A DNA stretch of 26,405 bases from JBCDGH01 sp038751365 (lineage in GTDB: Bacteria > Patescibacteriota > JACMRA01), in contig JBCDGH010000016.1 in assembly GCA_038751365.1 (NCBI GenBank), forward strand, positions 1 through 26,405, read 5' to 3'. The notes under the pieces are model-generated. The model ran no database searches and was not told the origin of the DNA. It saw nothing but the letters and a program-made list of their open reading frames with translations. Made by a program: the position numbers and the translations under genes. The stretch's first letter is position 1; every line of letters starts with the position of its first letter. Positions 1-6,813 of this stretch are shown here, piece by piece.

Positions 1-1
1 C

Positions 2-2005
2 CCGGAATATTTAAAACAGTTTCAAAAAAGTTATCTGAGCAATTTTTTGGACAGATTAAATAATTTATATAGTCGCGATATAGAAAAGCTTGTAGAAGTT
101 ATTAGACTTGAACAGGATCAAGAGTATGAACTATACGATGGTAATCTGGTATCGTTTTTTCTTTCAGAGTCGATCTATGATCAAAAATTATCAGGTGTAA
201 AAGTCAGTATATTAAAAGCATTAACTGAGATAAGCAACTTAGATATAGGTTTTACTTTTAGCGAAGATAAATTATTAAATTACTACAAAAAAATTGGGAA
301 ACATAAATTAAATGAAAAGAGCATGTTATTCTATATGCATAATTTATGTCACACAAGCACTATAGATCATAGAATAAATCTAGAAATTTACAAATACCTA
401 CGAAATGATCTTATGCTCAAATCTATTCGCTCATATTTACACAGAACTCCAGAAGCAAACGATTTTTACCCAAAGTCTGATAAATTAACTGAATACTTAA
501 GTAACAATTTAATCTCCAATAAGAGATTTTGGGAAACTAGAATACTCCTAAATCACCCTGATTTAGAGGAACTAATGCACAGAGAGTTTGCAAAGGTGAA
601 TAACTTTTTTTCATCAAAAGCTAATTTTTTTAGTGAGTTAGTAAAATTCTTGAATAGCAAAATTAAAAATGCAGAAATTAAATTTGAAGAAGGATCGATA
701 ATGAATCATTTAAAACTATCTATTCAGCAGTTCTCTTCGGATCCGATGAATCTAATTAGCACAGGTTCTGATCAAGAAGTAATAAAATCATTAACACAAC
801 TAGTTTCTGAACTTAACCTTGATAACTCTCAGATCAGTGAAGCAACCAGTTATTTAAGGAGGCAGCTGGCAGTAAAAGCTAAACAAAAAAGACAAAGTGC
901 AAACGATTCAGAATCACTGAATTTAGAAGATTTAGACCAGACAAGATTAAAAAACTTAATTCAAAAGCATTTATTCAGAAAAGAAGTCAGAAAAATATTT
1001 GATCAAATAAAAGATACCTTGCTTAGCAATTATCCAGCATTAATTTCTGATAACGAAGTAAAAACACTCCGTGAAAAAGTAACTGAATCAATCTCAAAAC
1101 ACACACCTATAGACGATTATCGAAATTGGCTAGAGGCAGAAAATTCTAGTATAAAATCTAAAACAGTTGAGACTTACTTTCACAGACATTTGCAAGCTAG
1201 AGGAATCATGCAAAAACCAACAAAAAACACTCCTATAGAAGCGGAAGAATATGAGAATCCAGATGAAACTATCAAGAGAGAAATTTTTGATTATCTAGCT
1301 TTAGCTAAATTAGATCATTTAGTAGATAGAGCTAGAATTCAACAAGAATTAGCACGAAGACTGCTGCTTGGTAATGGAAATTGTACTGAATCGATAACTG
1401 CCAATATTCAATCTGAGTACAGCAAAATAACTAGCCACAACAAACAGTCTTTAATTATGGTCAAGCTAAATTTAAGTTCTATGGGCTATGAATTCTCGGT
1501 CAAAGATATATCCAAGATAATAAACATACTAATTTCCAATAACAGAAAAAATAAATATCTTAAACTGAGTGAAAGTTTTTATTTTGGCAAAATATGCAAT
1601 GCTGAACTAGTTACTTTACTATATAAATACATAAAAGATAATTACCTACAACTTAATACCAATTTTATTTCTATCTCGATATTTAGGGGGAGGTACAAAT
1701 TACCTGAGAAAACTGATCAAGAGTTAGAATCATTATTAATAAAAACTTTTCCTGAGAGAACTTTAGTTAGTAGTAATGGTAAGTATTACTTTGATAGCAG
1801 TATTAAAACAGCTGAACTTGAAAAAATATTTATTCCTGAAACAACCTATACTTTGAATGAAGCCACTCGAATGATACTTAAAGAGAAGCCTACAGCTAAT
1901 ATACAGCTTGTAAAAATTTATATTAATCAATTAGTAAAGGGATCAAATACTTCGATTTCAAAAATAAGTAAATCAATGATTGAGGAGGTATTAAAACAAC
2001 TATGA
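2..2005 (+). CDS. Unrecognised helical cytoplasmic protein (5' end outside window)
   Basis: The reading frame is open from base 2 to a TGA at 2003-2005. It is already open before the first usable start (TTG at 47), so the true start very likely lies left of the window; at least 667 residues are present. I do not recognise the family. The protein has no signal peptide or membrane segment in the visible part. It is rich in Lys, Asn, Glu, Leu and Ile and looks almost entirely alpha-helical. A charged, probably coiled stretch lies around residues 275-330 (numbered from the TTG), containing 'VKAKQKRQ' and 'LIQKHLFRKEVRKIF'. A second all-helical part runs from about residue 410 to the end. No enzymatic motif (Walker A, nuclease or kinase signature) was seen. 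Its last codon and stop overlap the stop of the convergent DUF4230 gene, and no terminator separates them. That it is a real gene is well supported by length and composition; its function is unknown. Confidence 0.8.
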   Translation, partial: PEYLKQFQKSYLSNFLDRLNNLYSRDIEKLVEVIRLEQDQEYELYDGNLVSFFLSESIYDQKLSGVKVSILKALTEISNLDIGFTFSEDKLLNYYKKIGKHKLNEKSMLFYMHNLCHTSTIDHRINLEIYKYLRNDLMLKSIRSYLHRTPEANDFYPKSDKLTEYLSNNLISNKRFWETRILLNHPDLEELMHREFAKVNNFFSSKANFFSELVKFLNSKIKNAEIKFEEGSIMNHLKLSIQQFSSDPMNLISTGSDQEVIKSLTQLVSELNLDNSQISEATSYLRRQLAVKAKQKRQSANDSESLNLEDLDQTRLKNLIQKHLFRKEVRKIFDQIKDTLLSNYPALISDNEVKTLREKVTESISKHTPIDDYRNWLEAENSSIKSKTVETYFHRHLQARGIMQKPTKNTPIEAEEYENPDETIKREIFDYLALAKLDHLVDRARIQQELARRLLLGNGNCTESITANIQSEYSKITSHNKQSLIMVKLNLSSMGYEFSVKDISKIINILISNNRKNKYLKLSESFYFGKICNAELVTLLYKYIKDNYLQLNTNFISISIFRGRYKLPEKTDQELESLLIKTFPERTLVSSNGKYYFDSSIKTAELEKIFIPETTYTLNEATRMILKEKPTANIQLVKIYINQLVKGSNTSISKISKSMIEEVLKQL

Positions 2006-2710
2006 AGATAACTCTAGACCGCATTCTTCCCCTACTCTATAATTTGCCTCTACATCGTTATACCCTGAAGTAAATAGCAATTCTTCAATTATGGTTTTAG
2101 AATTTTCTCCCGCTTTAACTAAGATATTATCTTCACAAGCAGCATCGACAAGTGCGGCTTTAGCCTGTTTGATTACTTGCTGCTGAAGTAACTGATTAAA
2201 TTCACGTCTACGATTATCGTTCAAAACGTCTTGAAATTTGAATAATAGAGTCAGATCATCTTGTAAAATAGTTGTCTTATCTTCTATGATATTTACGTTA
2301 AAGACTTGCGACTGTGGTAGATCTACAGTTACTTTACCCTCTTGATTTTTGATTGATTCCTGGCTTAATTGATTCAAGTCTACACCTGCAGTAACTGAAC
2401 CTGTAACTGCAATCTTTTGTACTCGAGTGTTTTCAAACAAAGGTACATTAAAAAAGTTTAGAGCCCCAGCGTCTATTTGCACTTCTATATCTCTTTGCAT
2501 GGTTTGGCTTACTGTCTCAAGCCTACTTAGTTTTTTTACCCTTTGCACAATTACTGTCTTATCCACTACGACTGTTACCTTAGCTTCATCGTTATTCTGC
2601 TGTTGGATCCTAGTGTAAACCAATACTCCACCAACAATCAAGACAAATACGATGATTAGAATTGTGAACCACTTTAGGGTAGAGCCAAGAGATTGTGAGT
2701 TTGACGACAT
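2000..2710 (-). CDS. DUF4230 domain protein, single N-terminal membrane anchor
   Basis: This 236-residue protein has a short Ser-rich N-terminus, one membrane segment at about residues 14-33 (rich in Ile, Val, Leu), then an extracytoplasmic or periplasm-facing domain. Residues about 50-190 match the DUF4230 family as I know it: 'VIVQRVKKLSRLET' at 53-66 followed by alternating beta strands, 'VTGSVTAGVDL' at 102-112 and a long C-terminal helix with a QQQ run at 176-178. The biochemical role of DUF4230 is not established; members are typically membrane-tethered. Cys192 and Cys230 could pair outside the membrane (inference). The ATG at 2710 is 9 bases after the stop of the upstream membrane protein, so the two are probably co-transcribed. 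No clear Shine-Dalgarno sequence precedes it. The stop codon overlaps the end of the convergent gene by 6 bases. Confidence 0.85.
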   Translation of the reverse strand: MSSNSQSLGSTLKWFTILIIVFVLIVGGVLVYTRIQQQNNDEAKVTVVVDKTVIVQRVKKLSRLETVSQTMQRDIEVQIDAGALNFFNVPLFENTRVQKIAVTGSVTAGVDLNQLSQESIKNQEGKVTVDLPQSQVFNVNIIEDKTTILQDDLTLLFKFQDVLNDNRRREFNQLLQQQVIKQAKAALVDAACEDNILVKAGENSKTIIEELLFTSGYNDVEANYRVGEECGLELSS

Positions 2711-2719
2711 AAGAGAAAC

Positions 2720-3124
2720 TTATTGCGAATGCTTAATAATAAATTTTGTTAAATTTTTTTGATTGATAAGTAGTTGAGAAGAATTCGGATTATAGTCAAT
2801 ATCATGAGATATTTTATTGCGCATCTTATGAGCCAGCCAAATTTGATCTAGTTCCTGTTTAGGGATTTGCTTAGCTTTTTGCTTTAGAATACTACCTAGT
2901 GAGCTATCAGAGCTAAACTTATTTTGGAGTGTAAACTCTAGTAGCTTGTCTAATTCTAGAAGTTTCAGCTTGTTATCGGAGCTTCGGGAATTAATTAGGG
3001 TTAATTTAGATTTAACTTTTGACTTCCAGGTAGGCTCATTTTTCTTACTTAAAAAAATAATTAAAACAGCTAATAAAAGTATAAATACTAAGATAGCGAT
3101 AAAACAAAAATTGAAACCAAACAT
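2720..3124 (-). CDS. Small membrane protein with HEPN-like C-terminal helical domain
   Basis: 134 residues. One strong membrane segment spans about residues 7-26, followed by a basic stop-transfer patch and a linker (27-52). The cytosolic part is a helical domain: 'LLELDKLLEF' at 55-64, then 'LGSILKQKAK' at 76-85 and 'IWLAHKMRNKISHD' at 95-108. This pattern (helix with LDKLL, then AHK-x-RNK-x-x-H) is recurrent in small uncharacterised proteins of Patescibacteria genomes. The R102-x4-H107 spacing matches the Rx4-6H signature of HEPN domains, many of which are RNases or nucleotidyl-transfer partners. Assignment to HEPN is by motif only, and ribonuclease activity is not implied. The ATG at 3124 has a good ribosome binding site (AGGA about 9 bases upstream). 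It sits 75 bases downstream of the 89-residue gene and 9 bases upstream of DUF4230. Confidence 0.8.
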   Translation of the reverse strand: MFGFNFCFIAILVFILLLAVLIIFLSKKNEPTWKSKVKSKLTLINSRSSDNKLKLLELDKLLEFTLQNKFSSDSSLGSILKQKAKQIPKQELDQIWLAHKMRNKISHDIDYNPNSSQLLINQKNLTKFIIKHSQ

Positions 3125-3199
3125 ATTAGTTTATCCTAATTAGAATAATCAATAGTAAAGCAGGTTTTTAACTTTATTGCAAAAGAGGTGGACTTTTGA

Positions 3200-3469
3200 T
3201 TAAAGTTGAGAGTGGATCTGATTTTGAAGTTTGATTACATTATCTATTGTGCTTTCAGGGTACACATCTAGCTCTTTATCAAAAAGAAAATAACTTGATA
3301 GAACATAATTCAAGACTATGGAAAGCTCTACTGGGGACAAAACGTCTAGAAAATTATCAGGACTGTTTTCAAGATCTTCACTTGCGTAAACATACTCATA
3401 AAAGCTTTTAGGTGACTCAAAGGACATACTACAATCATTACGAAACTTAGCAGATAGTAAAAGTTTCAA
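3200..3469 (-). CDS. Hypothetical protein, 89 residues
   Basis: I do not recognise this protein. It starts at TTG 3469, 5 bases after the TypA stop; an alternative ATG start at 3427 would give 75 residues. Neither start has a convincing Shine-Dalgarno sequence, so translational coupling to TypA is possible. The protein is acidic, with a Tyr-rich segment ('FYEYVYASEDLE') and a hydrophobic helix-like part ('VELSIVLNYVLSSYFLF') that is too polar at its ends to be a confident membrane segment. It shows no similarity I can see to the missing C-terminal domains of TypA, so it does not look like a frameshifted tail. Placement and strand fit the surrounding gene cluster, but it could be a decaying or spurious frame. 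Confidence 0.55.
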   Translation of the reverse strand: MKLLLSAKFRNDCSMSFESPKSFYEYVYASEDLENSPDNFLDVLSPVELSIVLNYVLSSYFLFDKELDVYPESTIDNVIKLQNQIHSQL

Positions 3470-3474
3470 TCTAA

Positions 3475-4728
3475 TTACAAACCCAACTGTTCTTTAGTTT
3501 TCATAATGACTTGTGGTCTAGACACTTCTAGTTCAAAACCTTCGCGTCTCATAGTCTCAATCAGTACTGCCAAATGAAGCTCTCCCCTGCCCGAGACAAT
3601 AAACTTTTCACTAGACTCTGGGTGATCTACTACTTTCAAAGCTACATTAGTTTCTAATTCTTTATATAGTCTCTCTCTGATCTGCCTCGAAGTACCAAGT
3701 TTTCCTTCTTTACCTGAAAAAGGAGAAGTATTTACTCCAAAGGTCATTTGAATAGTAGGCTCATCTACTTTCACTCTAGTCATCGCTACTCCATATTCAG
3801 CAGTAGTGAAGGTATCCCCAATTTGGACATCCTCTAGACCAGCTATCATTACTATTTCTCCTGCACTTGCCTCTTCCACTTCTTTCATACCTAAACCATC
3901 AAAGACCATTAAGCTAGCAACCCTACCTTTAACGATTTTATCATTTTCCTGCATTGCTTGGATGCTCTGATTCTTGGTAACTGACCCAGCTGAAATCTTA
4001 CCAACGGCCATTTTGCCTTTAAAGTTATCGTAACGGAGTGCTAAAACTAGAACTTGTAGAGGGTTTATCTCAGGTGTTACCTCGACTTCAATAAGTTTGG
4101 GCTCCGGGATAACTTCAACAACTTTATCTAGGAAATAAAACATATTATCATCAAGATTTTCAGGATTAACTCCTGCTTTGCCTTGTACTCCACTAGCATA
4201 GACAGTGCTAAAGTCCATTTGGTCATCATTAGCTCCTAAATCTAAAAATAAATCTTCTACCTTTGATAAAGCCTTTTTTGGGTCAGCAGCAGGCTTATCT
4301 ACCTTATTGATGATTACGATGATTTTGAGTCCGAGTTGAATAGCTTTCTTAAGAACGAACTTAGTTTGAGGCATTGGACCCTCTTGGGCATCCACTAGTA
4401 AGGCTACACCGTCTACCATTCTAAGAGTTCGCTCTACTTCACCGCCAAAGTCAGCGTGACCAGGGGTATCTACAATGTTAATCTTGTATTGACCTTGTTC
4501 AGAATCAGAACCTGAATAATCATAATAAATACTAGCGTTTTTAGCTTTGATTGTAATTCCTCTTTCCCGCTCTTGATCCATATTGTCCATGATCAAGTCA
4601 CCCATATTCTCGACGTTACGTGTATGTAAGGTTTGGCGAATAAGACCATCAACTAAAGTAGTTTTACCATGGTCAACGTGAGCTATAATAGCAATATTAC
4701 GGATTTGAGATACAGGATGGACAGACAT
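3475..4728 (-). CDS. typA: Translational GTPase TypA/BipA, C-terminally truncated
   Basis: TypA/BipA is a ribosome-associated GTPase of the EF-G class linked to stress adaptation and 50S assembly. All G motifs are present: G1 'AHVDHGKT' (16-23), switch I 'ERERGITI' (53-60), G3 'DTPGH' (87-91, His91 at the catalytic position), G4 'NKVD' (141-144) and G5 'SGVQGKAG' (179-186). Domain II follows (about 218-315) and then domain III, ending with 'GRGELHLAVLIETMRREG' (380-397) and 'VSRPQVIMK'. The protein stops at 417 residues, whereas family members are usually about 600. The two C-terminal domains, including the TypA-specific one that reaches into the ribosomal A site, are absent. No continuation appears in another frame downstream. 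The ATG at 4728 has AGGA about 12 bases upstream. A perfect TTGACA lies on this strand at 4759-4764, but no good -10 box is placed for it. Confidence 0.9.
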   Translation of the reverse strand: MSVHPVSQIRNIAIIAHVDHGKTTLVDGLIRQTLHTRNVENMGDLIMDNMDQERERGITIKAKNASIYYDYSGSDSEQGQYKINIVDTPGHADFGGEVERTLRMVDGVALLVDAQEGPMPQTKFVLKKAIQLGLKIIVIINKVDKPAADPKKALSKVEDLFLDLGANDDQMDFSTVYASGVQGKAGVNPENLDDNMFYFLDKVVEVIPEPKLIEVEVTPEINPLQVLVLALRYDNFKGKMAVGKISAGSVTKNQSIQAMQENDKIVKGRVASLMVFDGLGMKEVEEASAGEIVMIAGLEDVQIGDTFTTAEYGVAMTRVKVDEPTIQMTFGVNTSPFSGKEGKLGTSRQIRERLYKELETNVALKVVDHPESSEKFIVSGRGELHLAVLIETMRREGFELEVSRPQVIMKTKEQLGL

Positions 4729-4919
4729 TGATCAAAAAGTTCCTGAAAAACTAGTCTTTGTCAAGATATCAGAGAGCATTAACAAATGACTTGGTAAAAA
4801 TTTAATTACAAAAATTACAGCTTTAGGCTGCTTTAATTGAAAAAATAAGAGGAGCTTTAAGGAAAGCTCAATTAGAGATCTAACACTCTAATTTTGAACT
4901 CTTAACATCTAGATAGGAG
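4729..4919. other. Intergenic region between typA and the secreted-protein gene
   Basis: These 191 bases hold the terminator-like hairpin at 4852-4869 and presumably the typA promoter. A consensus-like -35 (TTGACA on the minus strand, 4759-4764) is visible, but the bases 17 further on do not form a convincing -10 box. No open frame or RNA gene was recognised. Confidence 0.4.
4852..4869 (-). terminator. Probable rho-independent terminator after the secreted protein gene
   Basis: A perfect 7-bp stem (GAGCTTT / AAAGCTC) with a 4-base loop lies about 50 bases downstream of the stop of the 197-residue gene. On the minus strand the stem is followed after a few bases by a run of six T. The T-run starts about 7 bases after the stem, which is not ideal. 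A second small inverted repeat (TTAGAG / CTCTAA, 4872-4891) lies between it and the gene. It would separate the secreted-protein gene from typA. Confidence 0.5.
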
Positions 4920-5513
4920 TTACCAGCTACGCCAGCGATAGTAGCGTCTTCGCTTTATACGACGAACTTTTCCTAATACTCGAGTCCGACTCCGGTAGTG
5001 AGGTTGTGATACTACTCTTGTGTCTTTTGGATAGACTCTAAAAATGAATAACTGATCAAATATTCTTGTATAGCTTGGATTTTCAGTTTTTTGGTAACTT
5101 ATTATTTCTAAAAAAACTTCTGCATTTTTATTCTTGTTACAATCAACTTTAATTTTGAATGGCTTGTGGTATCTTGGCTTGGCTCTAGCTAACTTATATA
5201 TGTACACTGCATTACTTTGATGCTGATTATAAAGACCTCCTTTACATTTTGAATCAGTGCTTTTTAACTCAAAAGTAAAATTGCCTTCAATACTGTACTT
5301 TGAGAGATCAATAATTTTTTCAAAGTCTGCACTTTTTATTTGTTTTCCCAGCTCAATCACTAATACCGAAGCTTTTTTTCTCTTATAAAAAAGACTGGCT
5401 TTATTTTTCATATAGTTATCTTCTTTATCAATTTCTGTATTAGCGTTAACGCTTGAAGGTACGAGAAAAATACAGCTAACTACTAAGCTTAAAATTTTAG
5501 GAGATCTCATCAT
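4920..5513 (-). CDS. Small secreted protein with Arg-rich C-terminal tail
   Basis: 197 residues, family not recognised. The N-terminus is a classical signal peptide: Arg3/Lys6, a hydrophobic core at about 8-19 and a likely signal peptidase I site after 'VNA' (Ala24). Cys14 sits in a lipobox-like 'VVSC', but hydrophobic residues continue well past it, so a lipoprotein is less likely. The mature part looks mainly beta (about 45-165) and contains two cysteines (Cys90, Cys125) that could form a disulfide. The last 30 residues are very basic, with an 'RRIKRRRYYRWR' stretch near the end, suggesting binding to nucleic acid, acidic polymers or the cell surface (inference). Two Met codons are adjacent at the start; AGAGAG about 6-11 bases upstream can serve as ribosome binding site. 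It lies 103 bases downstream of the hexokinase-like gene and is followed by a terminator-like hairpin. Confidence 0.8.
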   Translation of the reverse strand: MMRSPKILSLVVSCIFLVPSSVNANTEIDKEDNYMKNKASLFYKRKKASVLVIELGKQIKSADFEKIIDLSKYSIEGNFTFELKSTDSKCKGGLYNQHQSNAVYIYKLARAKPRYHKPFKIKVDCNKNKNAEVFLEIISYQKTENPSYTRIFDQLFIFRVYPKDTRVVSQPHYRSRTRVLGKVRRIKRRRYYRWRSW

Positions 5514-5600
5514 TTTTTCTCTCTGGTAAGCACCTCAGCTGAATTGCTGAAGTAGTTTCAGATTTAAGAAGAATTGAAATTTAAGCAAGTGCTAACCAAA

Positions 5601-5616
5601 AACTGAATAATCAGTT
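5601..5616 (-). terminator. Weak terminator-like hairpin after the hexokinase-like gene
   Basis: Immediately after the stop codon of the hexokinase-like gene the minus strand has a perfect 6-bp stem (AACTGA / TCAGTT) with a 4-base loop, whose right arm runs into five consecutive T. The stem is short and AT-rich, so termination may be partial. Confidence 0.35.
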
Positions 5617-6720
5617 CTAAATCACTAATCTAGCTACCCCGTCAAAATGATTAGCTTGTTTAAGGAAAGTGATTTGATTCAAATCTACACCTAGTAAATT
5701 TAGATATTTCTGTAAGTAAGTTGGGTAATCTTTGACTTTCCAATAGACTCCACCTTCGATAACAAAAGCGAGTTCTTGTTTATTTTTGAACTCATATAAG
5801 CCTGCTATTTGTACAGCTACTAGAGCTGCGGAGTGTTGAAAAATCTGATTAGCAAGATCACTCTGTGGAGGACTAGGTTGACGTGATAAACTTTCTAATT
5901 CGGCTGTGGAGTCCAACACAGACCAACCTAAATCTTTCGCGATAAAATTGTAGTGCCTATATAAATATGCCCCGGCTACTTCTTTTTCAAACAACTGAGT
6001 ACTTGGATTAGTAGAGTTTTTATCTACCACTTTACCGGTATTAGACTGAGTAAATTGCTTGAAGTTACCAGATTCTAAGTTAATATAGCTATTATTCTTA
6101 TCAATAAAACCCAAATTGTAGCCAGTTCCAACGATGCAAGCACATAGATTCTGATTATTTGAATTTTGCGAAGCCAGCATACAGACAATATCATTAGCAA
6201 GAACAATTTTGATAGACCTACCTAATCGATGTGAGATATACTGCTCTAACTCCTCACCAACATTCCTGCCCACTAAACCTTCAAACAAATGATCTTTAGT
6301 CCCTCTTAGTAATTCAGCATCTAGCCTACCCTGTCTAAGTATGCTTTTGATAGGATAACCAAAATTAATAGCCAAAACTTCGATTTCAGTACTAAGATTC
6401 TGCAACACAAAATTCTGTAATACTTCTTTGGAACTTAATCTTGGAAGTATCAACCTCCGCTCATCATGATATGCAACCTTTTTATCTTTATAGTCCGCGA
6501 CAGCAGTCAAAAAATTGGTTCCTCCAATAGTCATGACCTGGAATTTAGCTTTATTACCTGTTAGCAATTCACTCTGCTTCTTTAGTTGAGTTTTAAGATA
6601 GCTAAAATCTTTTAAATTACCGCTAGCAGTATCTGACAGCTGCGAGCTAAAGTATCGCTTAAACTGATTTAGTTGGTCTTTAGTGTATTGACTAATATTA
6701 ATTTCAGGCATCACAGGCAC
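5617..6720 (-). CDS. Hexokinase-family sugar kinase (divergent)
   Basis: 367 residues in the ASKHA fold, closest in pattern to eukaryote-type hexokinase rather than ROK or bacterial glucokinase. Expected role is ATP-dependent phosphorylation of a hexose in the cytoplasm. Motifs in order: 'IGGTNF' (65-70, phosphate-1), 'INFGYPIKS' (118-126, for FTFSFP), 'RGTKDHLFEGLVGRNV' (139-154, Lys142 of the TKG motif), 'LANDIVCMLAS' (174-184, catalytic Asp177), 'VGTGYNLGFID' (197-207), 'INLESGNF' (213-220, Glu216), 'FEKEVAGAYL' (244-253, Glu245), 'EGGVYWKV' (322-329) and a final 'DGVARLVI'. Sugar-contact and catalytic residues are kept, but the usual Asp of the DLGGTN motif is Thr64 and the final GSGKGAA motif is eroded. 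Length is slightly short for a single-domain hexokinase (about 450). Start GTG 6720 is uncertain; ATG 6711 (three codons in) is equally possible and neither has a ribosome binding site. It is divergent from the giant gene. Confidence 0.8.
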   Translation of the reverse strand: MPVMPEINISQYTKDQLNQFKRYFSSQLSDTASGNLKDFSYLKTQLKKQSELLTGNKAKFQVMTIGGTNFLTAVADYKDKKVAYHDERRLILPRLSSKEVLQNFVLQNLSTEIEVLAINFGYPIKSILRQGRLDAELLRGTKDHLFEGLVGRNVGEELEQYISHRLGRSIKIVLANDIVCMLASQNSNNQNLCACIVGTGYNLGFIDKNNSYINLESGNFKQFTQSNTGKVVDKNSTNPSTQLFEKEVAGAYLYRHYNFIAKDLGWSVLDSTAELESLSRQPSPPQSDLANQIFQHSAALVAVQIAGLYEFKNKQELAFVIEGGVYWKVKDYPTYLQKYLNLLGVDLNQITFLKQANHFDGVARLVI

Positions 6721-6735
6721 TTTAACAACTTAGCT

Positions 6736-6762
6736 CTGACTTGTAAATATAAAAAAAGTCAG
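6736..6762. promoter_or_regulatory. Operator-like inverted repeat over the -35 box
   Basis: Perfect 7-bp arms, CTGACTT (6736-6742) and AAGTCAG (6756-6762), have centres 20 bases apart, about two helical turns. They overlap the -35 box and spacer of the giant-gene promoter and also flank the candidate -10 of the kinase. A dimeric repressor could bind here (inference); a short hairpin in the kinase leader RNA is the alternative. Confidence 0.35.
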
Positions 6763-6769
6763 TTAAAAT
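6741..6769 (+). promoter_or_regulatory. Sigma70-type promoter for the giant surface protein gene
   Basis: TTGTAA (6741-6746) and TAAAAT (6764-6769) are separated by exactly 17 bases, close to consensus for both boxes. Transcription would begin around 6776, leaving a leader of about 38 bases before the ATG at 6814. Confidence 0.55.
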
Positions 6770-6813
6770 GGATGCCGAATAAAAATAGGTGACAAAAACA
6801 CAAACATACAGTC

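Larger units (their letters stand above)
6721..6813. promoter_or_regulatory. Divergent control region between sugar kinase and giant gene
   Basis: These 93 bases separate two genes reading outward. They contain the plus-strand promoter at 6741-6769, a 7-bp inverted repeat at 6736-6762, and on the minus strand a TATATT (within 6744-6752) that could be the -10 box of the kinase gene, although no matching -35 is evident. An AGGTGA at 6787-6792 is the only Shine-Dalgarno-like sequence before the giant gene, 21 bases from its ATG, which is unusually far. Confidence 0.5.

Noticed and set aside
47..49. TTG as the start of the first gene
   Set aside because: The frame is open all the way to the left edge and no ribosome binding site precedes the TTG, so the true start is more likely outside the window.
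2427..3143. Two short plus-strand frames (2427-2618 and 2946-3143)
   Set aside because: They lie antisense to the DUF4230 and HEPN-like genes, which have clear family patterns and fit the operon direction.
3200..3475. Frameshift hypothesis for the truncated TypA
   Set aside because: None of the frames downstream of the stop resembles the TypA C-terminal domains, so a simple frameshift or readthrough does not restore it.
5472..5474. Lipobox-like 'VVSC' (Cys14) in the secreted protein
   Set aside because: The hydrophobic stretch continues beyond the Cys to a normal signal peptidase I site after Ala24, so a lipoprotein is less likely.
5535..5550. Small inverted repeat TCAGC / GCTGA upstream of the secreted-protein gene
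   Set aside because: Only five base pairs and no T-run or operator context; expected by chance.
6768..6782. Four-codon upstream ORF (MDAE, stop) before the giant gene
   Set aside because: Its ATG overlaps the -10 box, so it lies upstream of the expected transcription start and would not be translated.
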